Under the pieces are notes generated by a model, which searched no databases, was not told where the DNA came from, and saw nothing but the letters and a program-made list of their open reading frames with translations. Made by a program: the position numbers and the translations under genes. Positions 16,740-24,410 of a stretch of DNA of 64,000 nucleotides are shown piece after piece. Source of the stretch: Dictyobacter aurantiacus (lineage in GTDB: Bacteria; Chloroflexota; Ktedonobacteria; Ktedonobacterales; Ktedonobacteraceae); NCBI RefSeq assembly GCF_003967515.1, contig NZ_BIFQ01000002.1, positions 744,001-808,000 of the forward strand, in the 5' to 3' direction. Every line of letters starts with the position of its first letter. Position 1 is the stretch's first letter.

Positions 16740-17023
16740 GTCTACTATAATTTTCATTTTTCACGTAATTTAATCATAAATTAATCTCTATTTATTGAGA
16801 AGAGGTCATTTATATAGAATATACCAGAGCTTGATAACTGCAAAGCAGGTATCAATGGTCAAAAAATGCTGCCTGAAGGCCACGTATGAGCTTTTTAGAG
16901 GATCAAAGAGAAGGAAGAAAGATACAAAAAATTAGACCAAAAAATAAAACCCATGATAATGCAAATGCATGTATCATGTTAATTGCGTCCCTCTCTAATA
17001 CGAGCCTGTTCCATGGCACAATA

Positions 17024-17052
17024 GAGGCAGCAAGTCTTCCGCTTGCTGCCTC
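17024..17052. terminator. Terminator of peptide gene copy 2
   Basis: An 11-bp stem, GAGGCAGCAAG (17024-17034) with CTTGCTGCCTC (17042-17052), lies 51 bases beyond the stop codon. Confidence 0.7.
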
Positions 17053-17103
17053 CAGTCAACCGCATGGTCTACCATGCTGCTAAGGACATTCGCGTGCGAA
17101 CAG

Positions 17104-17433
17104 CTAATGGCGCCACCTACGATGGCCCCAGCCCCATCTACGATGGCCCCAGCCCCAGCCACGACGGCCCCAACCCCAGCCTCCCCAGCCCCAACCTGGG
17201 CCACCCCAGCCCCAGCCATAACCACCATAAGCACCATAACCACCGCAGCCGCAGCCTCCGCCCCAGCCCCAACCTGGACCGCCCCAACCCCAACCTCCCC
17301 AGCCTCCCCAGGTACCATTCACGGCCTGCAAATCCATATCAGACAGTTCCCTGGCTTCTACCTTGTCTAGAAACGCGGGATATGTCTGTTCGGCCAGGAC
17401 ATCTACGCGCTGATCTTTTTTGTTGCTAAACAT
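17104..17433 (-). CDS. Gly/Trp-rich small peptide with double-glycine-type leader, copy 2
   Basis: A 109-residue paralogue of copy 1. The leader (MFSNKKDQRVDVLAEQ, then ELSDMDLQAVNGT) is the closest to copy 1. The core has WGGWGGWGWGG blocks, a GCGCGG cysteine pair and an Arg/Trp/Gly/His tail with two GWGWGHRRW-like repeats. The start at 17433 is set by AAAGGA eight bases upstream; in this copy the alternative ATG seen in the others is ACG/AAC, so this is the only consistent start for all four genes. The peptide is expected to be positively charged at its end. Role unknown; see copy 1 for the alternatives. Confidence 0.8.
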   Translation of the reverse strand: MFSNKKDQRVDVLAEQTYPAFLDKVEARELSDMDLQAVNGTWGGWGGWGWGGPGWGWGGGCGCGGYGAYGGYGWGWGGPGWGWGGWGWGRRGWGWGHRRWGWGHRRWRH

Positions 17434-17503
17434 CGGGTTTGTCCTTTCATCAAGTATCAAGAAGTTCTACCAGAAAAACTACGGATGGCCGTGTGCCACT
17501 TCA

Positions 17504-17532
17504 TATGTACTCGATTATATTTTCTATGTCAA
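17504..17532 (-). promoter_or_regulatory. SigA-type promoter of peptide gene copy 2
   Basis: TTGACA (17532-17527) and TACATA (17509-17504) with a 17-base spacer on the minus strand, in the conserved upstream block. Confidence 0.8.
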
Positions 17533-17783
17533 GTCTACTATAAATATCTCATTCATTATAATTTAATTTCATATTAATCATTATAGGTTGAGGCTATATT
17601 TAAACTCGTAAAAAATATACCAGAGGCTGGTGCCTGTATAATAAGCGTCGTGAATGAAAGCGCGACCTGGTGGGTTGTCGAGGCTATCTTAAAGGTGCAG
17701 GAGGAGAGAAAGAGGATCTAACCACGTCGGTAAAAAGATTAAACTTCTGAGAGGACAATCTTCTTGTTTTATATACAAATAAA

Positions 17784-17812
17784 AGAGCAGCGACCTGAAA
17801 AGGCGCTGCTCT
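17784..17812 (-). terminator. Rho-independent terminator of peptide gene copy 3
   Basis: AGAGCAGCG (minus strand, 17812-17804) pairs with CGCTGCTCT (17792-17784) and is followed on the minus strand by TTTTATTT. This is the clearest terminator of the four peptide genes. Confidence 0.85.
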
Positions 17813-17864
17813 CCACTCAAACGTATGTACTGTTGTATGCTCATACTTTTGAACATACAAATTA

Positions 17865-18221
17865 TTAATGGTGGTGGTGACCTCCGTGATGGCCATGGCG
17901 ATGACCGTGGCGATGACCACGACCACCCCAACCACCCCAACCACCCCAACCACCCCAACCACCCCAACCACCCCAGCCACCATAACCGCCACAACCGCAG
18001 CCGCCGTAGCCGCCCCAGCCCCAGCCAGGACCACCCCAACCCCAGCCTCCCCAGCCACCATAGCCACCGCAGCCTCCCCAACCTCCCCAGCCACCACAAC
18101 CGCCATCAACTATCTGCAACTCTGTGTCAGACAATTCATGGGTGTCTACATTGGCCAGAAATGCTGGATAAGCGGTCTCACTCAGGACATCTACGCGCTG
18201 ATCTTTTTTGTTATCAAACAT
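17865..18221 (-). CDS. Gly/Trp-rich small peptide with double-glycine-type leader, copy 3
   Basis: A 118-residue paralogue. Leader: MFDNKKDQRVDVLSETAYPA ... ELSDTELQIVDGG, ending in a true Gly-Gly at 40-41. The core begins with Cys and has three Cys positions (GGCGGW, GGCGGY, GGCGCGG) within Gly/Trp/Tyr repeats, including a run of six WGG units near the end. The C-terminus is very His-rich (HRHGHRHGHHGGHHHH), quite unlike copies 1 and 2, and suggests metal binding or a pH-dependent charge. The start at 18221 follows the common AAAGGA rule. The leader is conserved while the core diverges in length and tail, as in families of exported ribosomal peptides. Confidence 0.8.
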   Translation of the reverse strand: MFDNKKDQRVDVLSETAYPAFLANVDTHELSDTELQIVDGGCGGWGGWGGCGGYGGWGGWGWGGPGWGWGGYGGCGCGGYGGWGGWGGWGGWGGWGGWGGRGHRHGHRHGHHGGHHHH

Positions 18222-18290
18222 CACGTTCATCCTTTCGTAAAGTATCAGGAAGTCTCACTGGAAAATTCCAGGTGGCCATGTGCCACTTCA

Positions 18291-18319
18291 TATGTACCCT
18301 ATAGTGATTTATATGTCAA
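18291..18319 (-). promoter_or_regulatory. SigA-type promoter of peptide gene copy 3
   Basis: TTGACA (18319-18314) and TACATA (18296-18291), 17-base spacer, minus strand. The sequence from -35 to the ribosome site is nearly identical to copy 4. Confidence 0.8.
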
Positions 18320-18754
18320 GTCTACTATTATTTGCGAATTCGATAAATTTAATAATAAGTTAATCTATCGTTGTCATCGCACGTTAATCTAAAAGCGATG
18401 TGCAGGAATCTACCACTTGTATAAAGGGATTTTCCAGGGTGAGAAGCTCACTGATGGATGTATAGAAGGATGGTGGCAGGCCGGATGAGAGGTCAAAAAG
18501 AGAAGAAAGAAAGCAACCAGAAATAAAACTCTTACCGATGCAACTTCCTTTATTGCTAATCAGTATGAGGTGATGCGTTTTAATGATCGCGCGTTTATGC
18601 TTGCGGCAGAGGAGCTTATTCATAAATAGTTGAGTATAGGATGTGTGACCTTTCATAATGCGAGGCATAGAAAGTACAGATCCTATACTCCTGCTGCGGG
18701 CTGCGCAGAAGGTTTCAGACTTCTGCGCAACCAACAGAGCGATAATTGATACCT

Positions 18755-18778
18755 GGTCATACTGTCGGCTGTATGACC
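18755..18778. terminator. Terminator hairpin of peptide gene copy 4
   Basis: GGTCATAC (18755-18762) pairs with GTATGACC (18771-18778) around an eight-base loop, 10 bases beyond the stop. A second hairpin, TGCGCAGAAG with CTTCTGCGCA, lies just downstream at about 18704-18733. Confidence 0.55.
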
Positions 18779-18788
18779 GTATGAAAGA

Positions 18789-19136
18789 CTAGTGGTGGTG
18801 TCCGCCGTGGTGGTGTCCACCGTGGTGATGCCCGCCGTTACCGCCGTAGCCACCAAAGCTGCTGAAGCCCCAGCTGCCCCAACCTGGGCCACCCCAGCCA
18901 CCCCAACCGCCGTAGCCACCCCAACCACCGCAGCCCCAGCCACCCCAACCTGGGCCGCCCCAACCTCCCCAACCTCCCCAACCGAAGGCACCGTAACCAC
19001 CATAGCCACCGCAACCACAGCAACCGCCGTAGACGCTCTGCAACTGCCCATCAGACAATTCCTCTGCATCTACATTTACCAGAAACGCTGGATATGACTG
19101 AACATCCACATGCTGATCTTTTTTGCTGTCAAACAT
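18789..19136 (-). CDS. Gly/Trp-rich small peptide with double-glycine-type leader, copy 4
   Basis: A 115-residue paralogue. The leader is three residues shorter (MFDSKKDQHVDVQSYPAFL, then ELSDGQLQSVYGG, Gly-Gly at 37-38). The core opens with CCGCGG, followed by Gly/Trp/Tyr/Phe repeats, and ends in three HHHGG-type blocks. Two copies of GGPGWG are present, as in copies 1-3. The start at 19136 follows AAAGGA at the same spacing. It is the copy nearest the ECF sigma/HEAT-WD40 pair and the most diverged in the leader. Confidence 0.8.
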   Translation of the reverse strand: MFDSKKDQHVDVQSYPAFLVNVDAEELSDGQLQSVYGGCCGCGGYGGYGAFGWGGWGGWGGPGWGGWGCGGWGGYGGWGGWGGPGWGSWGFSSFGGYGGNGGHHHGGHHHGGHHH

Positions 19137-19206
19137 CAGATTCATCCTTTCATCAAGTATCAGGAAGTCTCACTGGAAAAATTCCAGTTGGCTATGTGCC
19201 ACTTCA

Positions 19207-19235
19207 TATGTACCCTATAGTGATTTATATGTCAA
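19207..19235 (-). promoter_or_regulatory. SigA-type promoter of peptide gene copy 4
   Basis: TTGACA (19235-19230) and TACATA (19212-19207), 17-base spacer, minus strand. Confidence 0.8.
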
Positions 19236-19749
19236 GCCTGCTATAATTTACGAATTCAGCAAATTTAATAATAAGTTAATCTATCGTTGCTTATGCGTAT
19301 GGAATCAGGATCGATATATAGGAATTCATGATAAGCAGAAGCGAAAGCCTAGCATCAAAAGCCAGACAATAGGTGATGATGACCTTTTTAACAGGTCCAT
19401 ATGAGGGGCAAATCTGTTAAAAGAAAGGCAGCCAGAACTAGAATTCCTATTGATTGATTTTCTTCTGCTAACAATTAAAATAGCATAAAATACATTTAAA
19501 CATGCTAATTTGGGCCGTTAGAGACCATGGGTATAAGAAAAAAAGTGGGTTAGCACAAAAGACTCTTCCATAAATAGTATTGTAGAGACTAGAAAAGAGG
19601 GCTATCGATAGACGGATCAAAAAGTGACCTTCAAATATAGGCTTCAGACAGCAAAGTGACGGCCAGATAAGGGGAACGAGCAAAGAAGTATTCTCCCGTG
19701 TATCAAACAGTCTCTGGGATCTCCAGAGGGCACACATATAGTTCAGTCA
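19236..19749. other. AT-rich region upstream of the peptide genes
   Basis: No gene or fifth copy is seen. The part up to about 19450 resembles the upstream block of copy 3; the rest is unremarkable up to the end of the HEAT-WD40 gene. Confidence 0.5.
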
Positions 19750-21678
19750 TCAGTGCTCTTTTACATCCCACACAAAGAGGTTGCCACTGATGTCGGTTGA
19801 GAGAATGCGATCCACGCTATCATTGGGGGCCCAGGAGATGGCATCTACCAGCGTTTTGTGACGCATATATATACAGACTAGCTGACCATCGTTGCTATCA
19901 CCCGAGACATTCCAGACCTGCACTTCACCATTCTGATTGGTTGAGGCCAGGTAACGACCATCAGGCGACCAGGCAATCGCGCCACGCCAGTCGCCTTTGG
20001 TAAGGCTACCAGCGTTATAAGTGCCATCGATCAAGGTCACCCGATCATGGATATGGATCACGCCATCGGCCAGGGTATAGGCCAGGCGCATCCCGTCAGG
20101 CGACCAGGATAGTCCGATAACGGCCTGGGATAGGCTCAGGTATGGTATAAACTCTTGCGTCAGGGTCGAATGGCCCGTACGTACATCCCACATTTCAATC
20201 TTCCAGTTCTGCTGGCCATCGTGATCGGTGGACACGCCCACCGATGCCAGTACATTCCCTCTCGGTGGCCAGGCAATAGCTGTAATCGTTCCCTGTTGAG
20301 CGGTATAGCTGCTCAGATAATGCCCTGTAGCGGTGTCCCAAATGGAGATAGTCGTGACGGCGCTGACATCGTTGAGAGCCAGGGCAACGTAATGACCGTC
20401 AGGAGAAAACGACGCGATCGCAATCTGTGAGCTGGTCGGAATGGACAGAATGGTCCGCTGGTTATCTTTGCGCAGCCTGAGAATTCCTTGCTGCAGCTCA
20501 GCGGTATAAAATGAATGACCTATACGCGTCAGGTCAAGGATGGTGGACGAGGTGTTATACATGGTCATCGACTGGGGCGCGACGGCACTGGCGATCTGCA
20601 CGGCCCCTCGTCCGTCCGCCCAGGCAAACTGCCCTTTGTCCAGCCAGGTGATGCCCGAACTTTTGCCACCGATATCGTGATAATGGGCATATTCAATGAT
20701 GTGGTTGCTCTCCGCGGGAGCCATCAACGGCGGGGGCAAAATCGCAAACACACAGATCAATAGCATACCGATCAAGATACTCAGGCCCATAGGCCGTACG
20801 GCTCGGATGAACACGGACAGTCTGGACAAAAGATGGAACGACTGAGAACCATCCGCATCGCTCAAACTGGTCGCCGTCTGTTCTTCATGGGCCTGGAAAA
20901 CGTTTGCTTCGCTTGGGAGCAAAAACGTATCCTTCGCGCTCTGCTGCTGACTTGCCCAACGTTGCAGGGCTGCGCCAGACAGATCGCCCAGCACATCTTC
21001 AGCCGCGCGCTGCACATTGGTATCGCTATCCGCCAGCGCACGCAGCAGCAGTGGGCGAGGAACACGCTCCCCCAGGTCACCTAGCGCCAGTACCGCAGCC
21101 TCACGCACCATCCAGGAAGGGTCATGCAAACAGGCGCTTAAAGCGTCCAGGGGAGCACGCTCTCCCATCTTACCCAGGGCGGTCACCGCGGCGGCGCGAA
21201 CCGTCTCGTCCTGATCTCCCAGGGTATATACCAGCGCATCCAATGGCACGCGCTGGACGTGTTGTGCCAGCGCGTGCACGACACAAGAGCGCACATGCCA
21301 GTCAGTGTCATAGAGGGCAGTCAGGAGAGGCGTCAGGGGAATATCTTCTTTCAATGTACCCAGTATGCGCGCGGCGGCGGCCCGCACAGCTTTATGTTCA
21401 TCCTGTAAAGAGGTCAGTAGCGTATCCAGAGGCAATCGTCCCTCCCGCCGTCCCAGCTGCTTCAAGGTGCTGACACGTACGGGCCAATCGGGATGCTGCA
21501 AATCAGCCAGCAGTTGCTCATCTGAGCGCGCGTCATCGGCTTCGCTCTTGCCCAGACCAAAATAAGTTAAGGGTGGAAGCGACAACCCGGGCGCATCGTC
21601 ACTCTTGCCACGGCGCCCTTGTCCAGAGGCATTTTCGCCCTCTGCAAATCTCTGGTGATCGCTCTCGTCTCTGGCCAT
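19750..21678 (-). CDS. HEAT-repeat / single-TM / WD40-repeat membrane protein, ECF sigma partner
   Basis: A 642-residue protein in three parts. Residues about 55-260 hold six or so HEAT/PBS-lyase-type repeats (for example VRAAAARILGTLKEDIPLTP and VREAAVLALGDLGERVP). One strongly hydrophobic segment (MGLSILIGMLLICVFAILPP, about 294-313) crosses the membrane. Residues about 330-642 hold WD40-like blades with SPDGHYVALAL, SPDGMRLAYTL, SPDGRYLAS and a terminal LFVWDV. By topology the HEAT part should be cytoplasmic and the propeller outside. The gene starts six bases after the ECF sigma gene, so it may hold or sense for that factor, although it has no zinc-binding anti-sigma motif. AGGA nine bases before the ATG fits. 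Exact role is inferred only from position. Confidence 0.82.
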   Translation of the reverse strand: MARDESDHQRFAEGENASGQGRRGKSDDAPGLSLPPLTYFGLGKSEADDARSDEQLLADLQHPDWPVRVSTLKQLGRREGRLPLDTLLTSLQDEHKAVRAAAARILGTLKEDIPLTPLLTALYDTDWHVRSCVVHALAQHVQRVPLDALVYTLGDQDETVRAAAVTALGKMGERAPLDALSACLHDPSWMVREAAVLALGDLGERVPRPLLLRALADSDTNVQRAAEDVLGDLSGAALQRWASQQQSAKDTFLLPSEANVFQAHEEQTATSLSDADGSQSFHLLSRLSVFIRAVRPMGLSILIGMLLICVFAILPPPLMAPAESNHIIEYAHYHDIGGKSSGITWLDKGQFAWADGRGAVQIASAVAPQSMTMYNTSSTILDLTRIGHSFYTAELQQGILRLRKDNQRTILSIPTSSQIAIASFSPDGHYVALALNDVSAVTTISIWDTATGHYLSSYTAQQGTITAIAWPPRGNVLASVGVSTDHDGQQNWKIEMWDVRTGHSTLTQEFIPYLSLSQAVIGLSWSPDGMRLAYTLADGVIHIHDRVTLIDGTYNAGSLTKGDWRGAIAWSPDGRYLASTNQNGEVQVWNVSGDSNDGQLVCIYMRHKTLVDAISWAPNDSVDRILSTDISGNLFVWDVKEH

Positions 21679-21684
21679 TTGAAC

Positions 21685-22275
21685 TTATCCTACCATGTTC
21701 ACCTGCATCTGCAATATCTTCCTCAATTGCTGAATACCACGACGCACATACACCTTGACAGTGCCCAATGGCTGATTAAGCACTTCAGCCACCTCTTGCA
21801 GGCTCAGCTCTTCAAAATAATATAGGCTGACAACGGCCTGGTAATGTTGCGGAAGCGAGGCTACCAATGCCTCTAACTCCTGCCGGCGCTCCAGCTGTTC
21901 AAAAACCTCTTCTGGATTAACACCGTTCTCCTCATCGGACTCAGACCATATGTGCTCTTGCCTCTCTTCCAGGGCGACAGATAAACCTTGCTGCTCAGGT
22001 GAACGACTGACAAAATTATAATAAAGGTTCCAGGTAATTTTATAGAGCCAGGCGCGCGCCTTGAGTTCCTGCCGCTGCCGAACCGAGTACCGTTCTAACG
22101 CTACGTAAGCTCGGATAAATACTTCTTGAACGATATCCTCGGCATCCTGAGGATTGCCCAGACGCGCCGTTACAAATGCTTTCAATGGCTGCCAGTAGAG
22201 CGCTACCAGATGCTCGTAATAGGCATCGATCTCATTAGCAAACTGAGCCAGGCTCTTCTCACCGCTCACATCCAT
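21685..22275 (-). CDS. ECF RNA polymerase sigma factor
   Basis: A 196-residue sigma-70 factor with regions 2 and 4 only. Region 2 contains NPQDAEDIVQEVFIRAYVAL and ARAWLYKITWNLYYNFVSR; region 4 contains LPQHYQAVVSLYYFEELSLQ and the helix-turn-helix VAEVLNQPLGTVKVYVRRGI. The two are joined by a long acidic linker (EERQEHIWSESDEEN). Such factors switch on a small regulon after an envelope or extracellular signal. GGAG before ATG 22275 supports this start over the frame's first ATG. It is co-transcribed with the HEAT-TM-WD40 gene downstream. The peptide genes further on carry SigA-type promoters, so they are not obviously its targets. Confidence 0.92.
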   Translation of the reverse strand: MDVSGEKSLAQFANEIDAYYEHLVALYWQPLKAFVTARLGNPQDAEDIVQEVFIRAYVALERYSVRQRQELKARAWLYKITWNLYYNFVSRSPEQQGLSVALEERQEHIWSESDEENGVNPEEVFEQLERRQELEALVASLPQHYQAVVSLYYFEELSLQEVAEVLNQPLGTVKVYVRRGIQQLRKILQMQVNMVG

Positions 22276-22513
22276 AACACTCCAGTGTGTTCTTGCTTCT
22301 CTTAGGAGAAAACACAATAAAATGATTTCTGGTTACACCGCTTGCTTCAAAAAAGACATATTCTCATACAGGAAGACAATAATCACTGATACAGAAGATA
22401 ATAACCACCGGGCTGGAGAATATCTCATTGCTGAATCTCGCAGGGTACATATATGATACGCCGAAAAGAGCCTCAATGGCTTCGAAATGTAACTTATTAT
22501 AAAGGGAACTGGC

Positions 22514-22753
22514 TCAAATGTCTCCATTTGGGAGGATCCGGGCCTTGACGCCTTCGCCCCGTCTGACCTTTTCCAACGCCTCCGAAAAGTCTGCGAGCGG
22601 CAAGGCCTGCGTCAACATGACCCCGGTATCGATGGCCGCGCTGCTCATTAGCTCAACCGCAGCGGCATAGGAAAAAAGGACAGCCATTGAGCCAGGGACG
22701 GTAATCTCATCGTTGTAGATGCGGAGTAGATGTGGAAAGGTGATAGGAAGCAA
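22514..22753 (-). pseudogene. C-terminal remnant of a zinc-type alcohol dehydrogenase (MDR family)
   Basis: About 79 codons with the end of a medium-chain dehydrogenase: a Rossmann-domain tail followed by LPLADFSEALEKVRRGEGVK and ILPNG, the standard C-terminus. The zinc-binding catalytic domain and GxGxxG segment are missing. A REP-like element starts where the homology stops (about 22750), so the gene was probably cut by a deletion or repeat insertion. No ribosome site precedes the fragment. Confidence 0.7.
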
Positions 22754-22795
22754 GGAAGCTGGGGCAAGCCCAGCACCTACGCGCTTCCCGGGGGA
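22750..22795 (-). repeat. REP-like element next to the dehydrogenase remnant
   Basis: On the minus strand it reads CGTAGGTGCTGGGCTTGCCC then CAGCTTCC. The stem here is CTGGG/CCCAG, a compensated variant of the copies at 6.3 and 13.6 kb. Confidence 0.6.
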
Positions 22796-22806
22796 TGATT
22801 GCTCTC

Positions 22807-23034
22807 TTATTCGCTTACGTTGGATACTTCGAACTCAATCTCCGGTTCTCCGGTACCCCAATAAACCATTTTGCCTCCGACGCGCATCAAAGTGATGCCC
22901 AGCCTTCTTACAGCCTTTCTAGCAGCTCGCTGCCAGGAGAATTGTCTGTCTGATAAACGTCGTTCCTGCTCAGGCTCCTGGACCAGGATACGAACAAACA
23001 TTAACGGAAGGATCTGATTATTATATGGAAACAT
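22807..23034 (-). CDS. Small hypothetical protein
   Basis: A 75-residue, strongly charged protein (EQERRLSDRQFSWQRAARKA) with a hydrophobic start and acidic end. I do not recognise it. GGAG lies 12 bases before ATG 23034, a long but usable distance; an internal Met at residue 12 has no ribosome site. It stands alone between the dehydrogenase remnant and the HNH-like gene, on the same strand as both. Confidence 0.45.
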   Translation of the reverse strand: MFPYNNQILPLMFVRILVQEPEQERRLSDRQFSWQRAARKAVRRLGITLMRVGGKMVYWGTGEPEIEFEVSNVSE

Positions 23035-23230
23035 AGGGATCGATGACTCCTTTATGCGACTGCAGCCGCGCTATTGTACGGTTGTCCTGTCACCGCCATA
23101 TACACGCTGAACGTCACTATAACCAACCGCGTGCCTGGCCGTGAATAGGTACTGGTAACTACAATAGAATTTTCTGTCCTTCAGCAGCACGAATCAACGG
23201 CCATATATGTTTCACCATGAAAGCGACAGG

Positions 23231-24052
23231 TTACTTTTTTGTGATATGTCTTTTAATTACACGTTCATTGGCCGCCATTATTTTCTGCTGTTCTTCGGTT
23301 TCCGCCACGACTTGATAACCGCTATAGAGATAAGGCTGGATAAAGAAGTCCTGGGCCAGCAGATGGTGGATGCCGTAGTGCGGATGGCGATGATGGATGT
23401 CGCAGAGCACCATGATATTATCTTCCGAGTCGATAAACTCTTCCAGGGTCGTGTAGTTTTTGATCTGGGGGAAGGTGATATGGAGCTTATTGGGATCGCA
23501 GGCGTTGAGCAGGCTGCGCTCGATAGGATAGTGATGCGTTTCGATAGCGCTGGCCCCGAAAGGATTCTCGCGTGGATCTTTCAAAGTTGATTTGCGCACG
23601 CCACAAATGGCGCAGGGGGTATCCAGTTTATTGACCAGGCGGTTATGGGTCTGGATATACAGGGGCGTCTCTTCTCGTGGTGGATGCGGGGGCGTCATCT
23701 CGATCTCGGCCACACCAAAGACGGTAGCATGAACGTGGGTCAGCGTCTCCGTCGTTTCACCATCACCCCGCTCGATCTTCTTAACCTTGATATCGGTCGT
23801 GATCTTTTTCTGGTCGGCGGACCCATGACCGCCCTTGCGCGGCTCGACGGCAACCTTCTTGACTACGTCCTCGCGAATGTGCGTCTCTTTCTTACCATGG
23901 CCCGAACGCTGAATCTTGTCGACCTCGATCTCTTCCTTCACGTGCTCATAGACACGTGACTTCGCATGGTGGGCAGCCTGTGGCGTCAGGCTCAGATGGC
24001 TCAAACCTGGAACAGCTTTCAGTAGTTTATTGAAGCGCAACGGTCCAAACAT
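23231..24052 (-). CDS. HNH/zinc-finger-like protein of unknown function
   Basis: A 273-residue protein. The N-terminal half (about 25-115) is rich in Lys, His and Glu with blocks such as KKETHIREDVVKKVAVEPRK, possibly a disordered or nucleic-acid-binding part. The C-terminal half has CAICGVRKS (about 147), ETHHYPIERSL (about 170) and VLCDIHHRHPHYGIH (about 216). This spacing of CxxC, HH and CxxHH resembles the zinc-supported HNH nuclease fold, with the first His of HH as possible catalytic base. No restriction or phage gene is nearby. GGGGAG eight bases before ATG 24052 sets the start. Enzyme activity is inference. Confidence 0.55.
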   Translation of the reverse strand: MFGPLRFNKLLKAVPGLSHLSLTPQAAHHAKSRVYEHVKEEIEVDKIQRSGHGKKETHIREDVVKKVAVEPRKGGHGSADQKKITTDIKVKKIERGDGETTETLTHVHATVFGVAEIEMTPPHPPREETPLYIQTHNRLVNKLDTPCAICGVRKSTLKDPRENPFGASAIETHHYPIERSLLNACDPNKLHITFPQIKNYTTLEEFIDSEDNIMVLCDIHHRHPHYGIHHLLAQDFFIQPYLYSGYQVVAETEEQQKIMAANERVIKRHITKK

Positions 24053-24165
24053 AGATTTTCTCCCCCGCAACAGACAAATAATAGTCCGACAGGCGTATCC
24101 TACACCTGAAGTTGATGTGCATAAATATAGTTTCTACCATCATAGAAGTCATAAGGTGATCTGTC

Positions 24166-24247
24166 AATATTTTTATGAAGTGGGGTCAGGCCATGGGTGG
24201 GTGCGAATGCACCCACCCATGGCCTGACCCCACTTCATAAAAATATT
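24166..24247. repeat. Long perfect hairpin, 39-bp arms
   Basis: Arms 24166-24204 and 24209-24247 pair perfectly around GAAT; the apex is GGGTGC/GCACCC. It lies between two divergent genes, so it is not a simple terminator; it starts about 114 bases upstream of the HNH-like gene and ends about 160 bases before the EamA gene. Confidence 0.9.
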
Positions 24248-24410
24248 TGAACACCGAAGTTGCGAAAGATAGAGGGGGTGTTATCACGGCTGCCGGATAT
24301 GGCATAATAATAAAGAATGAGATAAAAATATGAGTTTAAGAGCCGCGAATGGGCGGCTCTTTCCATGGATATGCACAAAACTTTTTTCCACCGCAGAAAC
24401 CGAGGATAGC

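Larger units (their letters stand above)
16640..17103. other. Intergenic part of the peptide repeat unit
   Basis: Besides the copy 1 promoter and copy 2 terminator this holds an AG-rich block (about 16885-16950) that is similar to blocks at about 18485-18535 and 19395-19450. The duplicated unit therefore reaches well upstream of the promoter. No other gene is seen. Confidence 0.55.
18222..18788. other. Intergenic part of the peptide repeat unit, copies 3-4
   Basis: Holds the copy 3 promoter, an AG-rich block at about 18485-18535 shared with the other units, two hairpins near the copy 4 end (18704-18733 and 18755-18778), and no supported gene. Confidence 0.5.

Noticed and set aside
17684..18304. 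Gly/Val- or Pro/Thr/His-rich long open frames on both strands over the peptide genes
   Set aside because: They are reading-frame shadows of the GGN-rich codons; only the frame with the conserved leader and AAAGGA ribosome site is kept.
19207..19235. Peptide promoters as ECF sigma targets
   Set aside because: The boxes TTGACA and TACATA at 17-base spacing are of the primary sigma type, not of the AAC/CGT ECF type.
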